This document shows, one piece after another, positions 1 through 7,800 of a stretch of 10,479 bases of DNA (within the stretch, counting starts at the first letter, position 1; each line of letters starts with the position of its first letter). The notes beneath the pieces are model-generated. The model worked only from the letters and a program-made list of their open reading frames with translations, ran no database searches and was not told the origin of the DNA. The position numbers and the translations under genes were made by a program. Source of the DNA: Firmicutes bacterium UBA3871 (GTDB lineage Bacteria > Bacillota > Clostridia > Peptostreptococcales > Anaerovoracaceae); the NCBI GenBank assembly GCA_002392265.1, contig DGGP01000017.1:1-10479 (forward strand), given 5' to 3'.

Positions 1-215
1 TCCCTTATAGCCGAAAGAGAGGCTGCCATGGTATCGGTAGCCTGTGCCGGTGTGCATTCGCCAAGAAGCGCAGATGCAGAAGACTTTACTGTGTTAAATG
101 ACTCGGTTTCTTCCGGTCCAAAGAGCCAAATGTAGTAGTCCTCCTGCTGAATAGCAGTCGGGCTGATTGCAAGATGATTTTGCGTATCATACGTTCCCGT
201 GTATCCCGCCAGCCA
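1..215 (-). repeat. Start of a further GYTG unit, cut by the window edge
   Basis: From Trp1494 the protein reads WLAGYTGTYDTQNH, then YYIWLF and a helical-looking stretch, matching the head of the GYTG units at 2799-3557 and 6359-7906. The remainder lies beyond the left edge. It is preceded by NPTGLTIVSG, very like the QPTGLAVTDG that precedes module B, so the same linker type introduces both module classes. Confidence 0.65.
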
Positions 216-3200
216 GCTGTTTGCAGCAGCGCCGCTTACGATAGTAAGCCCTGTCGGGTTGGTAGCCACTTCATAAGTGCCTGCAGGTGCAGGGAAGGAA
301 ATCTTGTTGAAGACTGCTGCGCCCGGGGTGCTCTGTGCATCGCTTGTTACGTAGAAGTAGCCGCTTGTCTGCTCAATGCCGGTGCCTGATACAACAGAGC
401 CGTTTATAGCATATCTTTCAGCTTGTGATCCGGAGTTGTTAAATTCGCACTTTATTGCCTGTGCAGTATCACCACCGTTTTGCGGAGTGTAATTCATGGC
501 TTCAACTGCTAATCTGGAACCTATAATTGCCTTTGCAATTGTTTCAAGCCTTAACCTCTCGTTAGCCGGATTTAACGGAACATTGTTAGTTATTAACTTT
601 TGAATGCTTCCTCCATATATATTTACGGTACCAACGGAACTGTTTGAACCGCGGAAGCCAAAGGTTGGATAATTTGCAGACGCGTCTGTACCTGCAAATG
701 TTCCTGTTTCATCAAACGCTGAAGGTTTATAATCTCGAACATATACATTATCAGGATTTACACCTGTCGGAACCTCCTGTGTGAATGTGCCGCCGTGAAT
801 ATCCAAATAATCCTCGTGTGTCTCCGAAATGTCAATTTTGCCTCTGTTAAGAAGCGTTGTACCTTCTGTTATCCACAGTCCGCACGGGATTACCATATGC
901 CCTTCGTTGATAAGCGCGCCGGTGCCGTTAATAACTGTAGGCGATTCCAATCCGGCTGCGATTTCTCCGGCTGCAGCATTTTTGAATGTACCATTGCCAT
1001 CTAAATAAGCATTGCTCATGCCACTGTCTTTGAACTTCACCAGACCTTCATTTATAAATTCAGCGCCCGATGTGACAGTTATGCTGCTCAGGCTTGTAAG
1101 CCTGCCGCTGTTTATGATATCCACACCGCTGCCTACACTGATATTCGCTGACTCAATTGCAGTCTGTGAGGTTCCTGCAGCTGCCGCAGAACCATCGCCG
1201 ACTCTTACAAAGAGCTTGTTGCTGCCGACTGCGCTAAAGGTTGTATAGCCTGCGGTCGCGATTCCCGGACCGCTGATAAATACAGCTTTGTTTGTGGTGG
1301 TTGCAATTATTTCGAAGTTTCCGTCGAGATGTAGCTGCTCATACATCGGATTATCAGCCCTAGGTACAAACAGCTCTGCCGCATCCGCAGGGGTAGGTTC
1401 CCAGTAGATGCTGCTGTTAGTTTCGCCTGCGTCTTTAAGCCAGTCACTTACCGTGTCAAGGCCAATTGGTTCATTCACAAATTCACCGTGCCTGTATAAT
1501 TGATATTCCATGAGGCCGAAGTCATTAGGTTCCCCTGCAATGAGCGCAACATCATACTTTGTATAATCGCTCCAGTTTGCACGGTTTGAATCATCAAAGA
1601 CTCCGTCCGTTACGGCAAGCCCCGTAGGCTGCGCCGGCTCAACATATTCCGTAAACGAAGCATCCGACCCTGCGATTGGGAAGGTAATCTGTGCATAAGC
1701 CGCGTTTGGATAGCTTGCTGCGCCAAAAGTTGTATTGAGCTCTGTCGCCCAAATATTTTTGCGCGTGATTGAACCGCCCATAGGATTGCTGTCCGTCGCC
1801 GTTGAAAGCGTCGTCACACCGTTATTTATAAACGAGCCCGCAATATTATTTCCGCCCGCAGCTGTATAATAGAACTTGTACGCTCTTGCCTGTGTTCCGT
1901 CAGGTGCAGTATATGTAAATGCCCTGCCGCTGTCCATAGCATGCATGGTCATATAGTTTCCAAAGCTTGCGTATACGAGCGTCTTTATATAATCATCAGG
2001 AAGCGTATATCCCGTAGCCACATTCAAATCGCGCTTCAGGCTGCCGCCGTAGATTTCGACATTTCCGCCACCCATAATATTGAACATCGGATGTGGTGGG
2101 TTCGGCTCCGTCGTTTCCGCATTAAGCAGTGTCTGCCGCTTGTCCCATATTGTGCCGCTCTCCTGTGTCAGGAAGCCGCCCCGCAGATATATCGTCTCTG
2201 CTGCATTTTCATGCATTGTGAGATTTCGGTAGTTTACAAAATCGCCCGAAACAGTCATGCTGTTCATCAATGTGACTGTACCGTTGTTTGTAACATAAGT
2301 ATTTGCGCCTACATTCAAATTCGGAACCTTGAACCTCGTTCCTTCATCACTTGCCGTAAGCCCCGCACCATCACCTATCTTTACAACCAGCAGTCCTCCG
2401 CCGGATACCATGCTTATCGTGCCGCTTGTTTCAAAGCCGCAGTCGATTCCTGCGCCGGAAATGTAAATTGCGCGGTTTGAAGCTGTAGCTGCCATGGCCT
2501 GCGCTGCGCTCAGCACGTCAGGTGAAAGATACTGCGCAGTCCTGCCGGTATCCCAAAGAATCGTATTGTAGGTGTTCGATGAAGAACCCAGCGCCGCGAG
2601 GACTTCGCTCACAGTATGCCCCTCAGTTACTTCGCTCTGCGTTCCCGGACCGTTCACCCTCGCGTACTTTGTGTAAGTGCTCTCATTTCCGTCATTCTCC
2701 GCAATAAATGCGAGATCGTATGTCGTATAGTCACCCCATGTTTCACGGTATGCCGCGCTGAAGAAGTCCTGATTTGCAACAACGCTTCCAACAGGAGGCG
2801 CCGCTACTCTGTAGGTATACTGCATATTTTGCCCCGACAAGAAGTAATTGTCGGTTTGAGTTCTGCCGGTGTAATTAGTGCCGTCATCATCTTGTATGTA
2901 GGATGCGAGCCGCACGGTATATTCGCCTGCACGGCCCTGAGGAGCATCACCTGCCACAACCGGCTCGAAAGTGACATCGACTCCTCCGGAGCTGATGGTA
3001 TCAGCTGCTCTGTAATCATCATCCGCACCAAATATTGCGAAATCCTGCGGAGTTCTGTATACGCCTATTACCGGCACCACAGGAATCTGCTCCGTACCTG
3101 CAGGGAATAAGGCATTCTGCGCTACTTCCTCATTTGTTTCGCGGTCATACCACTTTATCGAAATCTCTGCTTTACCAATTAATACCCGAACATCGCCATA

Positions 3201-4694
3201 CCTGCTGCCGGCTACATCGCCCTTTTCGATTGCGAAATAGTAATATACGCCGCTGTCAGCCACATTTTCTACTGTTTGGCTGTCCGAAGTTGCCAGATTA
3301 CTGTCAAACTCAGCGAGGTCGTCACTCCAGTAGTTTCTCAAATAAGCACCGAACGCCGGCACACCGCCGGGAGTTCCCGCCATGCTCTCGCTTACCTCGG
3401 CATACTCGCTTTCCACACGGCTGTAAAGCGCAACCAATTCATTATATCTATCCGCATCATTGAAAAACCATATATCGTAGTCAGCAAGCCTTGCTGAAAG
3501 GTTTGTCGCTATCGCATGGCTTTGGCAGTCATATGTGCCCGTATAGCCGGTAAGCCAAGCTTCCTCCTGCTGGCCGCCCGAGCTGCTGCCGCCGCCTGTA
3601 GAAGGACGCGTAGTTGGAGTATCCTCCACTGTCACAGCATTGCCATCGAATACGGCCTTGCCTGCGTCAATGCCTGCGCTTTGCTGCACGCTGACATTTT
3701 CGAAAACCTGCTCGGAAGCTGCGCCTTCTGCGCTGCCGCTGCCTGCGTCTGTCTTTGCGCCTTCAATTGTCTGTGCCGCTGCTTCGGTCTGCTGTACAGC
3801 CTGCTGCTCTTCGCCGGCTATCTTTTCATCGAGAAGCTGTGGGTCTGAGACTGCATCGCTAATCTGCTGCAGCGCATTATCCGCAACCTGCAGAGTTTCC
3901 AGAGCTGCGCCGGCCTGCTCCACAATCTTTTCCGTCGAAGCCTGTAATGCTTCGCCCACAGGCATACCATTTTTGATTGCGGCATTTTCGATGATTGCTC
4001 TCGCGCCGAAGTTGTCAATCTCAAGCTCGGACTTTTGGATGAGCTGCTCAGGCGCCGGTAACGAAGGGGTCAGTAAACCCGGAGTGCCCGGAGTACTCGG
4101 AATGTCCGGAGTTAATGCGAAAGTGAGCTGCTCGCCGGCAGAGAGTTTGGCTGATGGACCTATTCCGATGCCCGGCTTTATTTCAGTCTGTCCGGAGAAA
4201 AGCTGCATGGTGGTTTTTTGATTTAGCCTCAAAGATGAGAAGGGTCTGGTGACCACCTGCATTGTACCGCTCGTTCCACGGATGCCGGTGGTGAGGTTGC
4301 TCGTTTTGATGTTCATCGACTCATTGCCCGAAAGCTTTTTTTCAACGTCAAAATAGAGTTGCCCGCTCTTTAGAGTAATTTCAATCTTTTTGCCCGACTT
4401 TTCAATCTTTACCTTTGTGTTCTGGTCGAGCTTTATAGCCTTTGCGTCATCAAGGCTGATGTAGCAATACGAAGCTGCTGCGGTCTTTACAGTATATCCC
4501 GTAAGGAGCTTCGTGCCGTCAGACGGTGTTACGTCCTTTCCTTTCTCGGTCGCAATCTTTACGGTGCCGCTGGTGCCCGCAATTTTCATGACCGTTGCAC
4601 TTGCATCACCTGCAGAGTCTGCCGCAAAAGCAGAGGCTGCGCCGAATGTGAGCACGAGTGCCAGTGTCAGGATCAAACTAAATACTTTTCTCAT
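1..4694 (-). CDS. Giant secreted FecR-domain surface protein with GYTG units and two beta-solenoid-like modules (3' end missing)
   Basis: The frame is open from the ATG at 4694-4692 to the left edge, giving at least 1564 residues with no stop, so the C-terminus is missing. The start is fixed by a typical signal peptide (MRK, hydrophobic core, cleavage after ASAFA near residue 24), a GAAGGGA site upstream and homology to the start of the 4850-9058 gene. Domains in order: FecR domain at about 33-150, with the conserved GIRGTSGT (Arg139); a Thr/Pro hinge near 200-215; a conserved DNFGARAIIENAAI block at 227-240; a Gln/Ala/Glu-rich, probably helical stretch to about 330; a Gly/Ser linker near 370. 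Then come a GYTG unit (380-632), two related modules of 370-440 residues (about 641-1008 and 1028-1471) rich in N-x-G rungs like beta-solenoids, and the start of another GYTG unit (from Trp1494). No sortase or SLH anchor is visible; one could lie past the edge. FecR here is probably an extracellular domain, not a sigma-factor regulator: no transmembrane helix or sigma gene is seen. Exact function is unknown; a structural or adhesive role is inferred. Confidence 0.9.
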   Translation of the reverse strand, partial: MRKVFSLILTLALVLTFGAASAFAADSAGDASATVMKIAGTSGTVKIATEKGKDVTPSDGTKLLTGYTVKTAAASYCYISLDDAKAIKLDQNTKVKIEKSGKKIEITLKSGQLYFDVEKKLSGNESMNIKTSNLTTGIRGTSGTMQVVTRPFSSLRLNQKTTMQLFSGQTEIKPGIGIGPSAKLSAGEQLTFALTPDIPSTPGTPGLLTPSLPAPEQLIQKSELEIDNFGARAIIENAAIKNGMPVGEALQASTEKIVEQAGAALETLQVADNALQQISDAVSDPQLLDEKIAGEEQQAVQQTEAAAQTIEGAKTDAGSGSAEGAASEQVFENVSVQQSAGIDAGKAVFDGNAVTVEDTPTTRPSTGGGSSSGGQQEEAWLTGYTGTYDCQSHAIATNLSARLADYDIWFFNDADRYNELVALYSRVESEYAEVSESMAGTPGGVPAFGAYLRNYWSDDLAEFDSNLATSDSQTVENVADSGVYYYFAIEKGDVAGSRYGDVRVLIGKAEISIKWYDRETNEEVAQNALFPAGTEQIPVVPVIGVYRTPQDFAIFGADDDYRAADTISSGGVDVTFEPVVAGDAPQGRAGEYTVRLASYIQDDDGTNYTGRTQTDNYFLSGQNMQYTYRVAAPPVGSVVANQDFFSAAYRETWGDYTTYDLAFIAENDGNESTYTKYARVNGPGTQSEVTEGHTVSEVLAALGSSSNTYNTILWDTGRTAQYLSPDVLSAAQAMAATASNRAIYISGAGIDCGFETSGTISMVSGGGLLVVKIGDGAGLTASDEGTRFKVPNLNVGANTYVTNNGTVTLMNSMTVSGDFVNYRNLTMHENAAETIYLRGGFLTQESGTIWDKRQTLLNAETTEPNPPHPMFNIMGGGNVEIYGGSLKRDLNVATGYTLPDDYIKTLVYASFGNYMTMHAMDSGRAFTYTAPDGTQARAYKFYYTAAGGNNIAGSFINNGVTTLSTATDSNPMGGSITRKNIWATELNTTFGAASYPNAAYAQITFPIAGSDASFTEYVEPAQPTGLAVTDGVFDDSNRANWSDYTKYDVALIAGEPNDFGLMEYQLYRHGEFVNEPIGLDTVSDWLKDAGETNSSIYWEPTPADAAELFVPRADNPMYEQLHLDGNFEIIATTTNKAVFISGPGIATAGYTTFSAVGSNKLFVRVGDGSAAAAGTSQTAIESANISVGSGVDIINSGRLTSLSSITVTSGAEFINEGLVKFKDSGMSNAYLDGNGTFKNAAAGEIAAGLESPTVINGTGALINEGHMVIPCGLWITEGTTLLNRGKIDISETHEDYLDIHGGTFTQEVPTGVNPDNVYVRDYKPSAFDETGTFAGTDASANYPTFGFRGSNSSVGTVNIYGGSIQKLITNNVPLNPANERLRLETIAKAIIGSRLAVEAMNYTPQNGGDTAQAIKCEFNNSGSQAERYAINGSVVSGTGIEQTSGYFYVTSDAQSTPGAAVFNKISFPAPAGTYEVATNPTGLTIVSGAAANSWLAGYTGTYDTQNHLAISPTAIQQEDYYIWLFGPEETESFNTVKSSASALLGECTPAQATDTMAASLSAIR
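282..1613 (-). repeat. Beta-solenoid-like module, copy B (about residues 1028-1471 of the left-hand protein)
   Basis: This is the second copy of a large internal module. Its landmarks occur in the same order as in copy A: W-S-DYT-K-YD-V-A-L-IA at Trp1041, TVSDWL, NKAVFISGPGI (Ser1141), VRVGDG, several N-x-G rungs (IINSGRL, FINEGLV, LINEGHM, LLNRGKI), GGTFTQE, VNIYGGS (Tyr1360) and ISFPAPAG near 1467. The N-x-G strands recurring every 20-30 residues suggest a right-handed beta-helix; that fold is an inference. It is longer than copy A by roughly 75-80 residues, most of the excess lying between the ISG and IYGGS landmarks, as if extra rungs had been added. Confidence 0.7.
1671..2774 (-). repeat. 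Beta-solenoid-like module, copy A (about residues 641-1008 of the left-hand protein)
   Basis: This is the first copy of the module. It begins with ETWGDYTTYDLAFIA (Trp653), followed by TVSEVL, NRAIYISGAGI (Ser746), VKIGDG, N-x-G rungs (VTNNGTVTL, FVNYRNLTM), GGFLTQE, VEIYGGS (Tyr882), another FINNGVTTL rung and ITFPIAG near 1005. The spacing to copy B is 388 residues at the Trp landmark and 395 at ISG, so the order and distances are well kept through the first half. The two copies are clearly diverged in sequence, so this is an old duplication and not a recent one. Confidence 0.7.
2799..3557 (-). repeat. GYTG unit of the left-hand protein (residues 380-632)
   Basis: The unit starts WLTGYTGTYDCQSH, continues with an aromatic strand (YDIWFF), a helical-looking stretch, then ADSGVYYYFAI and VRVLIGKAEISIKW, and ends with a second beta-rich half closing on MQYTYRV. 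The same landmarks in the same order occur twice in the neighbouring 1402-residue protein. The opening resembles the YDG-x-x-H start of Ig-like repeats common in Bacillota adhesins. The long insertion between the YDIWFF strand and the SGxYYY strand is unlike the usual compact form. Assignment to a named family would need a profile search. Confidence 0.65.
3600..4694 (-). repeat. 5' head region duplicated at 7925-9058
   Basis: The first 360 or so codons of this gene and of the 4850-9058 gene are paralogous at both protein and DNA level. A 35-bp stretch at 3982-4016 matches 8346-8380 with one difference, and a 20-bp stretch ending in cctgctcgga is identical at about 3696-3715 and 8058-8077. The FecR-coding parts differ mainly at third codon positions. 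Homology fades beyond the Ser/Gly linker and is then limited to protein-level module similarity. Confidence 0.8.
4078..4113 (-). repeat. Four tandem imperfect 9-bp repeats encoding a Thr/Pro hinge
   Basis: On the plus strand the units read cccggagtg, cccggagta, ctcggaatg and tccggagtt. Read on the minus strand in frame, they encode TP-D, IP-S, TP-G, TP-G, a short proline-rich hinge between the FecR domain and the conserved DNFGARA block. The paralogous protein lacks it at the same place. Each unit is a whole number of codons, so unit gain or loss would lengthen or shorten the hinge without a frameshift. Confidence 0.75.
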
Positions 4695-4700
4695 GCGCGT

Positions 4701-4707
4701 TCCCTTC
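4701..4707 (-). promoter_or_regulatory. Ribosome binding site of the left-hand FecR gene
   Basis: On the minus strand GAAGGGA lies seven bases before the ATG at 4694. It is a moderate Shine-Dalgarno match with good spacing, and it supports this start. Confidence 0.65.
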
Positions 4708-4748
4708 TTTATATTACCTTTATCTACTTAATTAAATTTAGACAGTTT

Positions 4749-4776
4749 ATTATACAACAAGCTGAAATAATATGAA
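4749..4776 (-). promoter_or_regulatory. Sigma-70/SigA-type promoter of the left-hand FecR gene
   Basis: On the minus strand a perfect TATAAT lies at 4754-4749. A plausible -35 element TTCATA (four of six matches to TTGACA) lies 16 bp upstream at 4776-4771. The predicted transcript would begin near 4742, with a leader of just under 50 bases, too short for a typical riboswitch. The -10 is convincing and the -35 is weak. Its position just downstream of the palindrome at 4800-4831 suggests separate transcription of this gene. Confidence 0.6.
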
Positions 4777-4799
4777 AGCAAAAACGCAAAAAATAGACG

Positions 4800-4831
4800 A
4801 AAACCACTCTATCTGCAGATAGAGTGGTTTT
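4800..4831 (-). terminator. Perfect palindrome, probable Rho-independent terminator after the 1402-residue gene
   Basis: The 32-bp sequence is a perfect inverted repeat centred on CTGCAG, with arms starting AAAACCACTC. It can form a stem of about 14 bp with a TGCA loop. It begins 18 bases past the stop codon at 4850. On the minus strand the stem ends in TTTT and is followed shortly by a run of T. It may act in either direction. The stem is only moderately GC-rich, so termination efficiency is uncertain. Confidence 0.75.
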
Positions 4832-4849
4832 ATGAAAAAACGCATGTTT

Positions 4850-7800
4850 TTATGGAACTACCGTAATCGGAATATCCGTAAGCTCGGTGATAATCGTGCC
4901 GTCGGCTGCGAGCAGCTCGTCAAAATAGTATAAACCATCATCTTCATGGATTCTACTTGTATATCCGAGAGTTGCGCCCTCCCAGTTTACCTCATCAGGG
5001 TCGAATCCAAAGCCGCTCATTCCATATTCACCTGTATTGTCAAATACAAGCGAGTGAGCGTATCTGTCCGTATAGTTTCCTCTGAGTCTGAAGAGCTTTC
5101 CATCACCGTCAATGATATAGAATCTGCAGTTCACCGCACCGCCGACTATGCTACTGCCCACTTCAAGCATTGAGCCCTCTTCGAATGTAAGGGTGAGGGT
5201 TGCGTCGGAGCTGTCATATACTGCCGAAGGGCTAGGCTCCTGTGTTGTAGCCGCTAATATAGCTGTAGCTCCAACCGGTTCCGAATCTACTTCTATTGTC
5301 TCGAGTGCCATATTCTTGCTGCCACTGTTAAGTCTCACAAAGAACCTGCCCTCAGGCACCTCACTCGGCAACCAATCTTCATCAATATGGAAGAAGGTAG
5401 TGCCAAGCTGCTGTGTATGGTTGTCGTTCCATCTGAACTCGTCGGTCCAGTCCATATCCGAGCCTTGTATCTGAGTTGAGTTATCCCAGCTGGTTCCGTA
5501 CTTAATCATATAAGTGCCGTTGGTAGTCGGATTCAAAAGCCTTCCTCTGAGGTCGACTCTGATGAGGCTCCTGTCCTCCGATGCGGCTACGCTGTCTATA
5601 TTAACTGCCGAATCCTGAATAGGGATAGGATTTTCTGCCGTTATTGCGGCCATAGGGTTTCCGTTCGTATCTGCAACCGCAGTTCCGTTATAGGTAAGGC
5701 CCATATTCATGCCTTCAAGGCTCTCCACACCAAGCTCCATAAAGTAGCGCGTTCTGCCGCTTACTGCAGCGGTTGTCGAAACGCTTACAGAGCTGATTGT
5801 ACCTGCTGCGCCCGTAAAGCCAAAGCCCTCTCCGTTAGTCGGCACATCTACGTCTTCGCTCATTTCGACAACAATTTTGTTTCTCGCTCCATTTAAGAAT
5901 GCCGATAAAATGCGAGGTGCTACAGTGTCTCGAGCGTTCTCAGTGCCTGTAATGTACAGCTCGCCGAATTGCTGACTAGCCGCCACAAAAATCGGTCGGT
6001 CTGAAATTACATTACCCTGCTTTAGGATAAATGCAAAGAATGCGCCGGAGTCAGCATCCTGCCACTCATTAAAGTCTATACTTATCGTTTCTTCGTCTGC
6101 CGAGTCTATACGCCCGTAGACAAGTGCACTTGCCTGATTTACATAGTTTGAATGCCCGTGAAGCACATCATAGGAATCAGGGTAGCCATTACCTCGTTTT
6201 CCTACAAATATTCCGTAAACCTCCGTATCCGCTGCCTCTGCAAGCTTTAGTGTTATATCAAAGCCATCTGCTCTGCAAGCTACCTGCGGATATCCATCCG
6301 CAAAGCCAACGATATTGCTGCTTAATATCGGCTGTGATGTTATAGGGTTACCCTCCGCGAGGCGGTAGGTGAAGGTGAGGTTGCTGCCTATTACATTGCA
6401 GTTTCCATCGTTAGCCGGGCAGTTTCCACCCTCGTTAAGAGGTGTTACTGTTGCCCCACCCATTTTAGGATTCATATATTCAATGCCCGTAACCTTTACG
6501 GTATAAAGTCCGTCTGAGCCTTCAACAGGATTGGATGTTACAAGGCTATAACCACTGCCAAGGGAAACAGGGACTTTAGCCCCGCCCGTGCCGAGCATAT
6601 ATGTGTATGGACCCACGTCAACATATCCGTAATCATTAAGAGTGAGCGTTGAATCCGATGGTACATCGGTATAGGTTCCTGCTCCAAAGTTGTACATGCC
6701 CCAGCCGATATAAAGGTCTGCAGGCTCGATTACAACAGGAGTTCCGCCCGTCTTTATATCGTTAAGGTTTCCCTGCTTTGGAATTGCGTAGTATAGATAT
6801 CTGCCGGTACGTGAAACGCTACGCACAGTCTCATAGCTTCCCGCAGGGTCGTAGAAATCCCAACCAAAGCCACCGCTTGCTGTGGAACTCAACCTCGTGA
6901 TTACTTCATCAAGATTAAGACCTTGACTTCTAAGCGCTGACCAAGAGGTTGCTATGTTTCTATACTTTTGTCTCTCACTAGAGCTGCTTCCGTCAAAGCA
7001 GAAGATATAATAGTTATTTGCCTGGTCTTCTGTCAGATTAAACGCAGGATGATCCTGTCCGTCATATGTGCCGGTATATCCTGTAATCCAGCCCGGTTCT
7101 ATTGTGTAGCTGTATGTATATTCACCTGTCAGGGAGAAGTTTGGTGTCTCGTAAACATATTCCGGCTCAGGATCTACAATCGGAATGCCATGTCCGATAC
7201 TTGACGGAGTGGTAACTGCAATACAATTAACCTTTACCGTGCCGGAGTTTGCGGTAAGTTTAAAGCCGCTGGCATAGCCCGGAGCCAATGTAAATATTTC
7301 TGTTGGCTGTCCATTATCGTCAAATCCTGCAATATCCATCGATATCGGCTCAAATATACCATCAGGCGATACAATGCCAAGCTGCGCGCTTACAGGAATC
7401 TCTGTCGTATCCGAAGGGAAAGTGCCTGAATTGCCGGTGACTTCATTTCCGCTTGCATCTACCCATCTAACCTCAAGTTCCTTTCTTGAAATCCTAACAT
7501 GGAGTGTACCTGTCTTTTCCTCGTAAGGTGCTGTATGCCCTATTGCGTAGTAAGGATAGTCACCACTGTCAGCGACATACATTACCTCGCTGATATCTTG
7601 CCTATTATCACTTATGTCATGTTCATTGCAATAGTTGTTCCTAAATTCATTATTGTAGAGAAGATATTGTTCCACTACCAGTCTGTAATAATCCGGTTCT
7701 GGCTCGCCTGCCTCAGCAAGGCTTACCTTTACCTCTTCATAGTTTGCCTTTGCATCCGCGAGGACTGCCGCAAAGGATGTATATTCCTCTACAGTCTTAA

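Noticed and set aside
4078..4113. CRISPR-like or regulatory direct repeats.
   Set aside because: The units are 9 bp, contiguous with no spacers and in frame within a coding region.
1..4694. A pseudogene or frameshifted copy of the neighbouring FecR gene.
   Set aside because: The frame is uninterrupted for 1564 codons, with good start signals and coherent modules throughout. It is a diverged, intact paralogue cut only by the window edge.
4728..4735. TTAATTAA palindrome in the leader of the left-hand FecR gene as an operator.
   Set aside because: Eight-base AT palindromes are expected by chance in an AT-rich leader, and no second copy or flanking symmetry was seen.
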